Shown here: positions 11,360-22,353 of the stretch, one piece after another
Numbering within the stretch: the stretch's first letter is position 1
How the letters are laid out: every line of letters begins with the position of its first letter
From: Argyresthia goedartella
Taxonomy: Eukaryota; Arthropoda; Insecta; Lepidoptera; Argyresthiidae
Direction of reading: 5' to 3'
NCBI GenBank assembly: GCA_949825045.1
Contig: OX463815.1
Location: forward strand, 15,369,231-15,433,230
DNA: 64,000 bases
The notes under the pieces: generated by a model
Told to the model about the DNA's origin: nothing
Seen by the model: the letters and a program-made list of their open reading frames with translations, nothing else
The model's database searches: none
Made by a program: the position numbers and the translations under genes

Positions 11360-11882
11360 AAGTACAAAAGAGGTTAGTTATCAATTCGATCCTAACGTAT
11401 TAATTTAAATGTTTATTGATGAATTTGTACTGTAACCGTCTTAGCGTCTTTAGCAATGCACGCACAATGCCAGAAAAGCGAAATGCCAGAAAAGACTTAT
11501 TAAGAATAATTTGTGCAGGATTCTGTATGGGACATGGACTTGTAAAAGAAGATGGCTAAATCAATGCATGGATTACTGTCCCAGACATATACAAAGACTT
11601 CTCAACAGCCAATAGCATTTCAATATTCATTCATAAATTACTGCGTCTTTAGTAAGTTTGTAGAACTTGAAGGAAATGATTACATAATTAAGAGTTATCA
11701 CGAGTAAGATTAACCCCCGGTTTATCGTATATTTAATCCGTTGTTGACAGTCCTTAACCAATTTCAGCTGTCAAAACTGCATACAAAAAAAAATTGACGG
11801 CCGTTTGACGGTTGACTAATGGTTTGTTTTTGTACGAGAAACCGGGTATAAGCCATACTCTACCACGCAAAAAATATATCAT
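11360..11882. other. MULE interior upstream of transposase
   Basis: No coding frame. 'atgccagaaaag' is repeated at 11,469 and 11,485. The region presumably includes the transposase promoter, but no TATA element can be assigned with confidence. Confidence 0.35.
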
Positions 11883-12116
11883 GTACAGATGTAGTGAATA
11901 ATCCTTTCCTATCGGCAAAACTCGGAACAACGATAACACCCGAATGGTGCCGATGTGTCTATGAATTACTGTATTATTAAATTACGTGTAGGTATCAAAT
12001 AAATCGCATACTTTATTTATCAATGTCAAATGTCAAATTGTAAGACAAAGTAGTAAGACAAAAACGAACATTTCCGAGAAAATACGAAAGGAAAGGATTA
12101 TTCACTACATCTGTAC
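11883..12116. mobile_element. MITE with TA-type ends
   Basis: A 234-base segment bounded by near-perfect inverted repeats GTACAGATGTAGTGAATAAT... and its complement (about 29 bases). If TA is the target duplication, the ends start CAGATGTAGTGAATAATCC, as in Tc1/mariner-derived MITEs. No coding capacity. Confidence 0.8.
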
Positions 12117-12257
12117 TACCTAGTAGGTAGTACCTACGTACTACTTACCACATCATAACTTCATTTTCCGTCAAGTGTGAGGCCGGGGAGACGATAAGCA
12201 AATTCAAATTCCTCGTGGTCCCCCCAGGAGGACAACCCGGGGGCCCGCGAGTAAGTC

Positions 12258-12513
12258 GGGCATTTTGCGATAGGTGCATTTTGCGATAGGTGCGTTTTGG
12301 GATAGGTACATTTTGCAACAGGTGCGTTTTGGGATAGGTGCATTTTGCAATAGGTGCATTTTGCAATGGGTGCATTTTGTGAAAGGTGCGTTTTGGGATA
12401 GGTGCATTTTGCGAAAGGTGCGTTTTGGGATAGGTGCATTTTGAGAAAGGTGCATTGTGCCACGTTTTTCGCATGGGGTGCATTTTGGGATAGGTACATT
12501 ATGGGCCGGAACG
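12258..12513 (-). repeat. MULE right terminal inverted repeat (iterated)
   Basis: Inverse of the array at 4,878-5,131: 16-base units of the 'gggataggtgcattttgc' type. It ends TACATTATGGGCCGGAACG at 12,513, followed by the target word CTGGCACCC. Confidence 0.9.
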
Positions 12514-12522
12514 CTGGCACCC

Positions 12523-13310
12523 ATTCTATGGTGTCAGCCCATCTTGGAAATACCGGGAAACATTAGAATAAAAATAGATCGTAAAAGGCCAAACAGCGTC
12601 TCTCATCATACCGGCCGTACACCTCTTAGAAACAACCCACACACACATTCATATTAGCTAAAACAGAACGAGGCTCTCTCCTGTAGTAATATCTTACAAT
12701 GGAAACTCTACCAATGCCCAGAGATGGAAACTGCCTGTTCCATGCAATTGCAGACCAAATCAACCATCTGTTTGGAGCGACATTCAACCATACCCACATC
12801 AGAAGCGACTTAGCTAGATACGTGGAAGCTAACAGCTATTATCCACGCGTCAAACTTGCGATCGACGCACCAAACGCAGAAGCTTTCACTGAGTACATAG
12901 AAAAAACCTCCACATACAGGGTACGTGGGGAGGTGAAGAAATTATCATAGCAGCCGCGGAGTTCTACGTAAGTGTAGCGATCCATCAACAAAATGGTCCA
13001 TCAATCGTATACCCAACAAGAATGGGGGCTACCCAACAAGAATATAACGCAGTCGGAACTATCAACTTGACCTTTTCCGACAGCCACTACGTCAGCGCAT
13101 ACATAATAGAGCCCCAAAACGTAATCAACTACCTATCAGCAACCAGTCAAATCTACAGCATCTCACTTTTCCCATACCAAAATACAGCGCGACAACCAAA
13201 GTACACTCAAGTTCCACCCGCCCCAAAAACAGATAATATGATAGCGGTAAATCTAAACTCCTTCCCCCGGCCTACCCAAAATGCACAACTCAAGATAAGA
13301 TGACTTTGAT
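12523..13310 (+). pseudogene. OTU cysteine-protease domain of a LINE, copy 1
   Basis: The ATG at 12,699 opens METLPMPRDGNCLFHAIADQ. D-G-N-C is the catalytic Asp/Cys signature of ovarian-tumor (OTU) deubiquitinase-like proteases. A one-base shift near 12,915-12,920 moves the frame. In the new frame the domain continues (YGTWGGEE, then IIIAAAEFYVSVAIHQQ) and ends with SHYVSAYII, supplying the catalytic His. Total length is about 150 residues, close to a minimal OTU domain. The context (same domain directly before an APE endonuclease at 14,721) shows this is retrotransposon-borne rather than a host deubiquitinase. The downstream EN-RT of this copy is absent. Confidence 0.75.
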
Positions 13311-13319
13311 ACCTACCGT

Positions 13320-14137
13320 ACCGACACATACACTCACACGCCACAAACACATGCATCCCCCTCCGCCGGGTCAGATACAACCGGGTACTTCATCTTTAGG
13401 GCCTTGTTCACGGACTGAACCTCGACCCGAGTCACGGACCTAACTAATATGCACTAATGAAGTGAATTGAAGTAGGTGATATCAGTGCAATGAGTCTCAC
13501 TAGCTGAGCAACACCTGGTGAGATCGCTGCGAATATGATAACCCTAACTCAGATCAAAAGGCAAAACGAACTCTATATCTGGCAGGTAACCCCCTTCATA
13601 ATGCTAAATACCATTTCATAAACAGATACCACGCTCGCTTCAAATTACTACGCCAACTCCAAACTATCCCACAGGCACAGTGCCGTACTAGTAGGTAGGA
13701 GATAGGTATACCTAAATACAAAGCTAGGCAGGAACCTACCCAATAACAGTAAAACAAAACTTAACTATTTCTAACTTTATCCTGTCCGACAAGCCCACAA
13801 AAATAAAACAATAATGCAAGCCCGTCTACTATATAACTGCATATTCTGAGAAATAGCGAGAAACAGCCAACAATTGCACATCATAAAAGGATCATTTCAC
13901 CATCTTCCAGAAAACAGGCAATTAACAAAAGACTTCCACTGATGAACAATAACAACAATAAAATCGGAGACTTTTTGTCCTAAGCGGCTCTCTACCGAGA
14001 ATAAGGGCGAACGAAGATACGCACAAACTTTGACAATCGCAACCCGTACGATCTGTTAATCGTAAACAAAGGTAGTTCAAATAAACCACGCTATCTCTAA
14101 GTTCTTTCTTTCAACAAAATCCCAAGAAGATAACCTA
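13320..14137. mobile_element. 5' region of OTU-bearing LINE, copy 2 (inferred)
   Basis: Non-coding. Parts resemble 4,295-4,830 and 12,540-12,698, the sequence upstream of the first OTU copy. No promoter motif can be assigned. Confidence 0.4.
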
Positions 14138-14699
14138 ATGGAAGCCTTACCAATGCTGAGATGGTAACTGCCTATTCACCGCAATTGCTGACCAAATTAA
14201 TCAACTACGTCAATTAACATGCAACCACACTCACATTCGTAAGGACCTAGTTAAATATGTAGAAGAAAACGGCGATGAACAGAACAAAGCTCGCAATCAC
14301 TGAGCCTGAAATCCTCAACAACTCAACATTGAAAATCTGCGCAATTACGGTACTTGAGCTGGAGAGGAGATTATAATACCAGCTGCCGAATACTTTCTAG
14401 TTAACGTAACAATCCACCAGCAAAATACACCATCGCTCACATTCACGCCCAAGAATCCAGCGGATGCAGTGAAATCTATCAACCTCAACGGCACAGGACA
14501 CCACTACGACAGCGTATACTTGCTTGAATCGCCAAATTTACCCACGGATCAAGCAACCGATAACCAAACTGATAACACCATACTTTCCCCGATACTTAAT
14601 GCAACACCCATGACCTCCTCAGGGTCAACCATAACATCAACAGAAGGCATCCCAGACAACACCGGATATACGATGATACGAAACAGCCCCATATTTTAA
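14138..14699 (+). pseudogene. OTU domain of a LINE, copy 2 (degenerate)
   Basis: The sequence starts like copy 1 (ATGGAAGCCTTACCAATG at about 14,138). A one-base loss before the active site moves DGNCLFTAIADQIN into a second frame, and further shifts follow around 14,280-14,370. The C-terminal part, including GHHYDSVYLLE with the presumed catalytic His, is open at 14,469-14,699. A TAA at 14,697-14,699 then ends it. Divergence from copy 1 is substantial, so the two are different lineages or old copies. Confidence 0.7.
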
Positions 14700-14720
14700 C
14701 CACAAGTCACATGCGAGCGT

Positions 14721-14879
14721 ATGCGCATTGCTACTTGGAACGTTAGAGGATGCGCCGAAATAACTAAAAGACTCAACATTGATGCGGAATTGACTAACAG
14801 AAACATACACATAGCCTTTAAACAGGAAACAAACATGATCTCTGGTATCTGTATGCTCGCATCGGACAAGACGCTATAA
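14721..14879 (+). pseudogene. APE-type endonuclease N-terminus of the OTU LINE
   Basis: An ATG at 14,721, in the same frame as the preceding OTU and 21 bases after its stop, encodes MRIATWNVRG followed by a QETN block about 30 residues later. These are the first two signature motifs of AP-endonuclease-like domains in LINE ORF2 proteins (target-DNA nicking). A TAA at about 14,877 ends it after 52 residues. The rest of the endonuclease and most of the RT are missing or unrecognisable. Confidence 0.7.
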
Positions 14880-15009
14880 AGAAATACAGGAAAAAGGAAA
14901 TTATAGGAACAAACCTCCTTCACAATATTGCACACAAATATTGTAAAAGTAACATCAAAAGAAAATGCATGTACAAGGGCGAGCTTGTCTCTAAAAAAAC
15001 AAGGCATTA

Positions 15010-15400
15010 CAGGAATTGCTATCATAAAAGGGTAGGCAGTGCACAATAATTACTATAACTAAAATGCCTAGGAATAAATTAAAATATCTGTAAAATACAG
15101 ATAGAAAATACGAAATAATTACCGATATATACATAAACTTTACATATAATAATATAAATACAATAACTTTTACGAAAGAGACAGGTAGTGCTCTGATATG
15201 TTTCTTAAAAGAAAAAAGAGTCGGACTGTCTCTTATAGTGCAAAGAGGTGCGTTCCAGAGTCGGACCGCCCGCAACCTGAAAGAGCGTTTATACGCAGCG
15301 CTGCTATGCCGCGGAGTAGCTAAAAGTGAATAATTAAATATCATCGGAGAAATGCTCATGGCAAACTTAAAAGTAGAAAGACGAAAATTCTTATAAGAGA
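15010..15400 (-). mobile_element. LINE 3' fragment (jockey-like C-terminus)
   Basis: The minus strand encodes ATPRHSSAAYKRSFRLRAVRLWNAPL... with a following FKKHIRALPVSF block. This is the usual end of jockey-group RT ORFs. Only the C-terminus is present, apparently inserted antisense into the OTU-LINE copy 2. Confidence 0.65.
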
Positions 15401-15423
15401 CCCCCCCATAAAAGACCAGTGTA

Positions 15424-15987
15424 TTGGACGGAGTTCCAATAAGAACCGTAAACGAAATCAAATATCTCGGCACATATATTACGGCAGGACATAGGACACA
15501 ATAAAAAAGAGGTGCCGGCAAGCCATATGTAATTCCAAGGCCCTAAGGCATTTTATAAAGAAATCCAACATGGACTGGAATATAGTGCGCCTGATTTACA
15601 AAATGGTCATTGCACTGTTTATCAAATACGGACAAAAAGCGGCAACACTCACTAAAGCAAACAGTTGAAAGTCAGTTCTTGACTAAGAAAATATGAACGC
15701 CTGATCCTCAGAGACATGTTTGAGAACGCCAGAAGCTATCCAAGATACCACAAAATTCATAAATGACTACAGGGCAAACCGATAACCAAACGAATCAAAA
15801 ACCACCGGATGTGTTACAATACATATTCTGCGACGCCCACAACAGCACTTACTACACGTTCCATTCAAATACGAAGCAAGGAAGAAGAAAGTCGGCCGAC
15901 TTATATACACCTGGAAAGATTTCCTTAAGCATGACATCAAATACTATGGTGAAGAACACAGTTACTGAACGGAATCATCACACAACA
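15424..15987 (+). pseudogene. RT C-terminal remnant of the OTU LINE
   Basis: Around 15,424-15,480 the plus strand reads GVPIRTVNEIKYLGTYIT, the conserved block after the RT thumb. At about 15,680-15,760 it reads a RKYERLILRDMF-like block. Frames change repeatedly. The RT palm (motifs A-C) is absent, so a large internal deletion occurred. Similarity to the element ends near 15,987, where the gypsy LTR resumes. Confidence 0.6.
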
Positions 15988-16915
15988 GCGCGCGCAGCAG
16001 AGGCACGCAAGGGTGCGCGGAGGAGGCGCGTGAGGGCGCGCAGTAAAGGCACGCAGTGGCGCGCAGCAAGGGCGTGCAGCGGCGCGCAGTAGGGGCACGC
16101 ACAGGCGTGCTAGGGCACGCCGTAGCGCGCAGTAAGGGCGAGCAGTAAGGGCACGCTCAGGCGTGCTAAGGCACGCGGTAGCGCGCAGTAAGGGGCACGC
16201 AGTGGCACGCAGTAGGACACGCACAGGCGTACTAAGGCACGCAGAGGCGCGCAGCAAGGACGAGCAGCGGCGCGCAGTAAGGACACGCACAGGATAAGGG
16301 CCAAACTGACGTAGGGATCCCTCTTGAGTTGCGGGGCCGGCTGTGACCCCGCAACGGATCAATTTAGTTGACTCCTATTTGGAAGTCGTTGGAGAACTCA
16401 TGATTCCGTCCGATGTACGGCTTATATACCCCTGAGGGTCCAAATTCTAGAATTACCGGTTCCAAATTTGTAATTTAAAATTTATAAAGTACCAGGACTA
16501 CATAATTACATAAAATTATTACAACCTTAGCCTAAAAGTATACAACCTGAACTTCATAGCAGCGCAATTGACAAAAATCGACGTATCTGTCGTAGTTTGA
16601 CATATTGTCAAAACATAAACAATTTAAATTAATTATTTTCAGGAGACCTAAAACAGTGATAAATAGAGGCAAATTACAGCCCAAAATAACAGAAAACAGG
16701 TAAGAAAAGTGTGCCTTAACCGCACATCAACATTAACAGCGCGCAGAAATGTATTGTTTAGACTTTGGCGTTTCAGAAGGAACCAAGGGCCTGCAGCTCG
16801 ATAAATATTGCAAGAACGCCTAGGAAAACGGCAAACGAGCAGAAGGGAGGTTGTTGCGCGTGCAGAAATTGTATTTGGCAGCAGCTGCAACCATCAGAAA
16901 AATAGGTACGTTACA
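15988..16915 (-). repeat. Main part of the gypsy 3' LTR
   Basis: Matches 22,740-23,494 almost base for base. Over the non-repetitive 16,290-16,915 part I count about six mismatches in roughly 620 bases. The GC-rich part (15,988-16,280) contains a variable array of 'gcgcgcagtaagggcacgc' type units whose copy number differs between the LTRs. In minus orientation the LTR starts TGTAACGTACC. Confidence 0.85.
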
Positions 16916-17616
16916 TTACCCCAAAAACCCAGGGAAAAAAAAAACTTTTTCGTAGTCTTAGAAGAAAAGGTTTTTTTTTTTTGTCATAAAGCTAACTATG
17001 CTAAGCGTGGTGATTAGTGCGTAAATGAAGTGAGGTGCTAATAATATGGAAGAAAAAATATATACAACTAAGAAGTTCCAGACCTTCCTTGCCTCTCTTT
17101 CTTAAATCACACAGACTTTCATCTCCAAGTAAAGTAAGGGGATGTGGTTCACGTTCAATGACGCACACTCCTAAGGAACTCCTTACCATGACCTAAGACT
17201 TTTTTATAAGGGAGTAGTCAGCCGCTCCGCTGTAGAAATATATGAGGGACCTAAGGCTTATTTTACGAGTTGGTGAACCGCTCGAGGAAATATTATATAC
17301 AGGCCTAGTTGGTTTAGAGCCAACTAGGGAATAGTTGGTTTAGGGCCAACTATAAAGAACGGTTGGTTTAGAGCCAACTTAAGATGCAGTAGGCGCAGCT
17401 ACTACAATTTTTCTTTTACAGAGCTGGAGGCCTGCTACGAGATTGTGATTGGTTTAAGACCAACCACAAGAAGTTTTAAGAATTCGGAGAACGTAAGCGA
17501 AAGCGAGTCATTTCAGACCAGTCGAACGCTTAGGAAGGCAATATTAAAGAAATCTGAAATGGAAACGAAATGAATAATGTGAAATGTAGAGGAAATTAAA
17601 GTTAATAAATTAAATA
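16916..17616 (-). other. gypsy 3' non-coding region
   Basis: Lies between the pol stop codon and the 3' LTR. It contains a three-fold repeat of 'ggttggtttagagccaac' (about 17,308-17,380), which can fold locally. The polypurine tract next to the LTR is not clear. Confidence 0.55.
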
Positions 17617-20289
17617 CTATGTTTTAAAGTCCTTTATGTGCCATTTGTTTCTTGAACCATTCGGGTCTTCGAGTATATAAACGAGGGGAGAGAGTTTTTG
17701 TATAATTTTGCATTTAATGTATTTAGGAGCTAGTTTAGCACTGAAGTAAGTGCCAGCGTTACTCAAGACGTAGTTTTTCCTCCAAACTATATCACCGACG
17801 TTAAATTCCTTGAATGACCTTCTTAGATCGTATCTGTTGCTATTCTTTACATGTGCTGCGTACAAGGCTACCTGGACTTTATCGTAAGTAGATGATAAAA
17901 GGCCGAGGTTATTAGCATAGATGTCTCTGGGGAGAAAAACTATTTCATCAAGGTTTTGGCATGGTGAGTACAAGGAACCGCAAGGAATAGCTTCGCGTCC
18001 AAAAACTAGGAAAGAGGGTGTGAAACCGGTTACCAGATTCACCGAATTATTCATAGCAGATTGAATAATTGGTAGATGGGTGTCCCAAGACCTATGGTCG
18101 TCACCAACAAGAGATGCCAAGGCTGTGACAAGAGTCTTGTTGTATCTCTCTGTCGGGTTGACTTGGGGGCAATAAATTGGGTTAAAGTTTGCGAAGGGAA
18201 TTCTGTATTTATTGATTAGGTTATGGAATTCACGCGACTGGAATTGAGGTCCATTGTCCATAATGATTGTCTGTGGTACTCCAAAAACTAGAAATACGAA
18301 ATTTTCTAAGTGAAAGATAATATCTGTAGCCCTGGCGCGTTTTAAAGGGAAAATTAAGCAGTATTTAGTAAAGTAGCAATTTATGACTAGTATATGTTGG
18401 TTTCTTTTTCTAGTCATCGGTAACGGACCCACGAGATCTAGCGATATGCATTGGAAAGGCCGCGAACAGATTTTGGGTTTACCCATGATGCCATAAGGAG
18501 AGTGGTTAGAATGTTTGTAGGCTAAACAAGTTTCGCATGTTGATATGTATTTAGCAACATCTTTAAACATGCCAGTCCAGTAGTATTGTAGTGCTAATTT
18601 CTTGTATGTCTTGAAGGTGCCCAAGTGAGGATTTGGTGGAGAGCCATGAGATTCTTCAATAAGCGCTTTTCTATTTGAAGGAGGAGGGACTTCTTTCCAC
18701 GCAAAATCGTCTGTTAGGGAGTTTGGATCGTAACTACGACGGAACAGTTTGTTATCTCTGTAGTTGTAATTCGGGTAACTGTCCGGATTGTCTTGGCAGT
18801 CTGAAATTAATCTGTTGTAATCTTCATCGTTAGTACGTCGAATTTCTTGAGTAATTGGTGCAGTCTGATGAACGTCAGGATTCCTGTTGAATGAGCGGGA
18901 GAGTAGATCGGGGACTACATTGTCTTTTCCTCGCTTGTGTTTTAAAACGAAGTTGAATGTTGAGAGTCTGAGGGCCCATCTTGCAAGTCTACCTGAAGGG
19001 TTGGATAGATTTAGGAACCATTTTAGGGCAGCATGGTCCGTGTAAACGGTGAATTGCTTCCCGTTGTCCACATAGCATCTCCAGTGTTCAAGTGCCGAGA
19101 TAACAGCTAACGTTTCTCGTTCTGTGGTTGAGTAGTTCCGTTCATGTTTGTTGAAACTTTTGCTCATGTATGCTATTACGACCTCTCTGTCATCTTGTTT
19201 TTGTGTGAGCATCGCTCCGATTCCATGGTCGAAGGCGTCGCAGTGAACTGCAAAATAATCTTCGAAGTTAGGACAGGCAAGGATTGGGGTAGTCACAAGG
19301 AGTTCCTTTATCTTCAGGAAGGCGGAATTAGCTTCAGGAGTCCAGCAAAATTTTGGGGAGTTCTTCCCCGAGGCTGCCAGTTTATTAAGAGGTGCTGCAA
19401 TGGTACTAAAGTTTAGGATAAATCTTCTAAACCAACTGCAGCTGCCGTGAAATCTTCTTATTCCTTTTTTCGTAGTTGGCGTGGGAAATTCCAAAATTGC
19501 CCGAACTTTGTCTGGGTCAGCCCTCAGCCCTTGTTCGTCGACCATATAACCAAGATATTTTAATTCCTTCTTGAAGAATTGGCTTTTTTCAAAGTTAATC
19601 GTCAAGCCTGCATATGTTAGTTTTTCAAGAACTCTGATGAGAAGGGAAATATGTTCTTCAAAGGTCTTGCTGACGATGACGATATCGTCTAAGTAGCAAA
19701 ATACTTTATACTCAAATTCTGGAGTAAACAGCGTATCCATTAGTCTTTGTTGTGTCGCTGGGGCGTTGGTTAAGCCAAAAGGCATGACAACAAAGCGGTA
19801 CATTCCTCTATTAGGGACGTAAAAAGCTGTTTTGTCCCTGTCTGGAGGGTGTAGTGGGACTTCCCAGAATGCCTTTGCAATATCTATGCTAGAAAGGTAT
19901 TTAGGGTCTCTCAAGTGGTCTAGAATTTCATTCATTAATGGCAGGCTATAGGCATCACGACGAGTGATAGAGTTAAGTTCTCTACCGTCAACACAGAAAC
20001 GCCATTCACCATTCTTCTTAGGAGTTATGATCACCGGAGATAACCACGGGCTCTCGCAGGGTTGAATCACTTTCCAGGCGAGCATCTTGTCTACTTCGTT
20101 GGTAAGTGCCTTTTGTTTTACAGGAGATAACCTGTAGCAGCGTTGTTTTACAGGTGGAGAGTTCCCTGTATCGATTTTATAACAGATCAGGTGAGTCCTT
20201 CCAAGCTCGCCTTTTTCTTCGAAGGAGATTTGCTTGAATCTGGAGATGATGTCTGCAGCGATGTTCTTCTGTTCCGCAGTTAATGCTTC
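17617..20289 (-). pseudogene. Ty3/gypsy pol: RT, RNase H, integrase
   Basis: The frame is open from 20,289 to the stop at 17,617 (about 890 codons; first ATG at 20,085). It is preceded in the same frame by a TAA at 20,290-20,292 that separates it from the protease. RT motifs: PVKQRCYRLSP just before the ATG, SIDIAKAFWEV, FVVMPFGLTNAPAT and YLDDIVIVS (catalytic YLDD). RNase H: VHCDAFDHGIGAML and TTERETLAVI. Integrase: an H2C2 zinc-binding region (HGSPPNPHLGTFKTY ... CETCLAYK) and a DDE core with SLDLVGP and IIMDNGPQFQSREFH. The enzymes would reverse-transcribe and integrate the element. The catalytic residues I can see are intact. The upstream TAA may be a genuine mutation, so I call this copy broken. 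Confidence 0.9.
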
Positions 20290-20292
20290 TTA

Positions 20293-20805
20293 AGTGAGGA
20301 TCTTCCCTCTGTCAGACGTATGTTGTATAGTATTGCACTGTACATTATTAAAGATGGTAGGGTTTAGCATTTCAGGTATAAGATAGGCTTTCCAGAAGTC
20401 TACACCTAAAATGATCGAGGGGTGTATCTCTGGGAACACGTAGGCTCTTATAGCATGAGATTGGTTATTAAAAGTCATAAGTAAGTCGATATAGCCTAAA
20501 GATTGCAATTTGTGATTATTGGCTGTAGCGACTGAAAGTGGGCACGACTTCGACAAGGAATAACCCTTTTTCAAAAGATCAAGGTGTGAGTTGTTGCCTA
20601 ATATGGTTAAAGAACTTTCACTATCTAGTAAACCGGAAAAAGGAATTCCGTCGATAGTGAAGTTAAGAAAAGTTCTGTTATGATCCTTTTCTTCTTCATA
20701 AAGGACTGACGAGATCTTGTAAAGATTAAAGAAATTACGAAGATAAGCAAGCCAATTCTGCCAGTCAATTATGTCAAAAGGGCTAGTGCTATCGAAGTCG
20801 TGCGA
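20293..20805 (-). pseudogene. gypsy protease region
   Basis: In the same frame as RT. The region carries a retropepsin-like start (LLDSESSLTI where D-S/T-G would be expected) and the distal IILGVDFW block typical of gypsy proteases. The Gly after Asp-Ser appears replaced by Glu. The TAA at 20,290 cuts it from RT. Confidence 0.65.
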
Positions 20806-20807
20806 AG

Positions 20808-21389
20808 TTACTTTTTTGGAGAAGAATTGTGCTTTGATTTACAGTCAGGACAATCTGGGGTTTTATAACCTCGCAGCCCACATTTAAAGCAAATGGGAAA
20901 GTGTGGTTGCTGACAAGTACGAAGGGAGTGACCGTTGTCGCGACATCGACCACAGAAGAGATTAGAGGTAAATTTATTAGAAATGCTATTAACTTGTTTG
21001 TTAAAATTATATTTAAAGGGGGGTCTTGAGTCTGAATTGGACTGGGGTTTAGGTAGCCCAGGGAGGGTAGGTTTAGTTACCGATGTCGAAGGGTTATAAT
21101 TGAACTCCGCTGCTAATTGGTCAACGGCTGGTTTTGGTTCTTTAAAGTTACGGTCCCTGTCCAAAATATGTTCGTAATTTTGGCAAGCTGATATAAGAGA
21201 ATCGATGGAATCAATTTTATTCAATGCTACGAAAACTGAATAACAGGGGCGTATATTTCTAAGAATAATTGAGAGTTGCTCAGATTCACTTAGTTTTTTG
21301 TTGAGACGAGAGAACATACCATGCATGATAGAGATATAAATGATGATGGTCTCGATATCACCTTGAGTTCTAGCGTTGATGGCAGTCAA
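20808..21389 (-). pseudogene. gypsy Gag C-terminal half with zinc knuckles
   Basis: Encodes a capsid-like helical region (INARTQGDIETIIIYIS) and two Cys-rich knuckles near the C-terminus: CGRCRDNGHSLRTC and CFKCGLRGYKTPDCPDC. CCHC knuckles bind the element RNA during packaging. It is in the same frame as 21,573-22,202 but separated by a frame break. Confidence 0.85.
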
Positions 21390-21572
21390 CAGTTTGAAGT
21401 CGTAATCGGTATTTCCGAAATCTCTAATAAGTAGGTCGGAGATTTCATCCCAGGAGAGGTCTGGTTGTCGATTTTTCTGAAATCGAATCCAATGAAGGGC
21501 TTTATCTGTGCAGATTTCAAAGACTAAGTCAGCAAGGCGTTCTCTTTTTAAGTTGCGGGAAATACTGAACTC

Positions 21573-22202
21573 TTAAATTTTTTGGAGAAAGGATCTTGGG
21601 CAGGTGTTGCCGTTATAGGACAGCTTTCTAAGTTCTAGGATTATATTAGGAGGGGAGATCATTTGAGTGGTAGGATGACAAGAGATGCTCAGGTCTGAGT
21701 ATTGGTTAGCTACTGCACGAGATGAAGCAGGAGCTTCAGGCGTTGTTTCTGGAGGGGTAGGGCAGTGAGGGGATGTTATGGGAGTGATTTCCGCAGATTG
21801 AAAAAGTAGAGCTTCATATCTGTTTTCTAAGGTCTTGTATTTTTCCAAGAGTTGGTTAAGTTTGTCTGTTAAAGGTGAGTTATGGTCTAACTCGATGCGT
21901 TTAAGCCGATAAAATAAATGATTTAGAAATGATTCTAATCTTTTACATGCATATGGTGATGATTTAGATTGCAACTGCTCGACTTTTGACTCAAAGTAAT
22001 TCAGATAAGTTACAACCTGTTCAAGATCTTCCTCAGGAGGAATGACTAACTGCAACACCTCCGTCGCAGGTTGCGATTGGCCTAATGACTCTGCCTGTTT
22101 TTTTAGTGCTACTAAGTTATCCCTTGGTTCCTCTAACCTAATGATAACCTCATATTCTAGTTCAGGCTTATTTAAGTTAAAGTACTTTATAGGACGTGCC
22201 AT
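21573..22202 (-). pseudogene. gypsy Gag N-terminal half
   Basis: Starts MARPIKYFNLNKPELEYEVI at 22,202, about 130 bases after the primer-binding site. The protein is mostly helical and polar, with no recognised enzyme motif. Near 21,590 the reading moves frame (DPFSKKFKSSVFPAT in another frame), followed by a TAA. Gag is therefore split into two open pieces joined by a broken segment (21,390-21,572). Confidence 0.8.
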
Positions 22203-22329
22203 GGTAACTAAAGTGAAGTAAAAAGTTTTAAGTGGAAGTTAGTTATTAAAAGAGGCCGAAATTAAATGATTTTAAAGACGTGTGTTGTCTGTGGTTTTAG
22301 AATTTAGAAAAAAGAAACTTGTCAACAAT

Positions 22330-22353
22330 GAGATACCGGTTGGGCGCCAAAAC
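22330..22353 (-). other. gypsy primer-binding site
   Basis: Directly inside the 5' LTR end, the minus strand reads GTTTTGGCGCCCAACCGG. The TGG(CGCCCAACC) start is complementary to a tRNA 3' CCA end, as expected for a minus-strand primer site. The tRNA species is not assigned. Confidence 0.65.

Larger units (their letters stand above)
4878..12513 (-). mobile_element. Mutator-like (MULE) DNA transposon with iterated TIRs
   Basis: Both ends carry the same sequence in inverted orientation, starting GTTCCGGCCCATAATGTACC and running into arrays of 16-base units. The flanking words CTGGCACCC at 4,869-4,877 and 12,514-12,522 are identical, a 9-bp target duplication (8 bp if the ambiguous C is counted in the TIR), which fits MULE insertion. 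The interior holds a FLYWCH plus MULE-type transposase on the minus strand. Inside it are a GA-rich microsatellite, two LINE insertions and a small MITE. Removing the MULE joins 4,868 to 12,523 inside what looks like the 5' region of an OTU-bearing LINE. Confidence 0.85.

Noticed and set aside
12145..12524. Three minus-strand frames with the same Lys/Cys/Thr repeats
   Set aside because: Mirror image of the left MULE TIR; periodic DNA without stops, not genes.
15763..16362. Arg/Ala/Cys-rich frames on both strands
   Set aside because: Due to the GC-rich array of the gypsy LTR; the same frames occur at 22,541-22,941.
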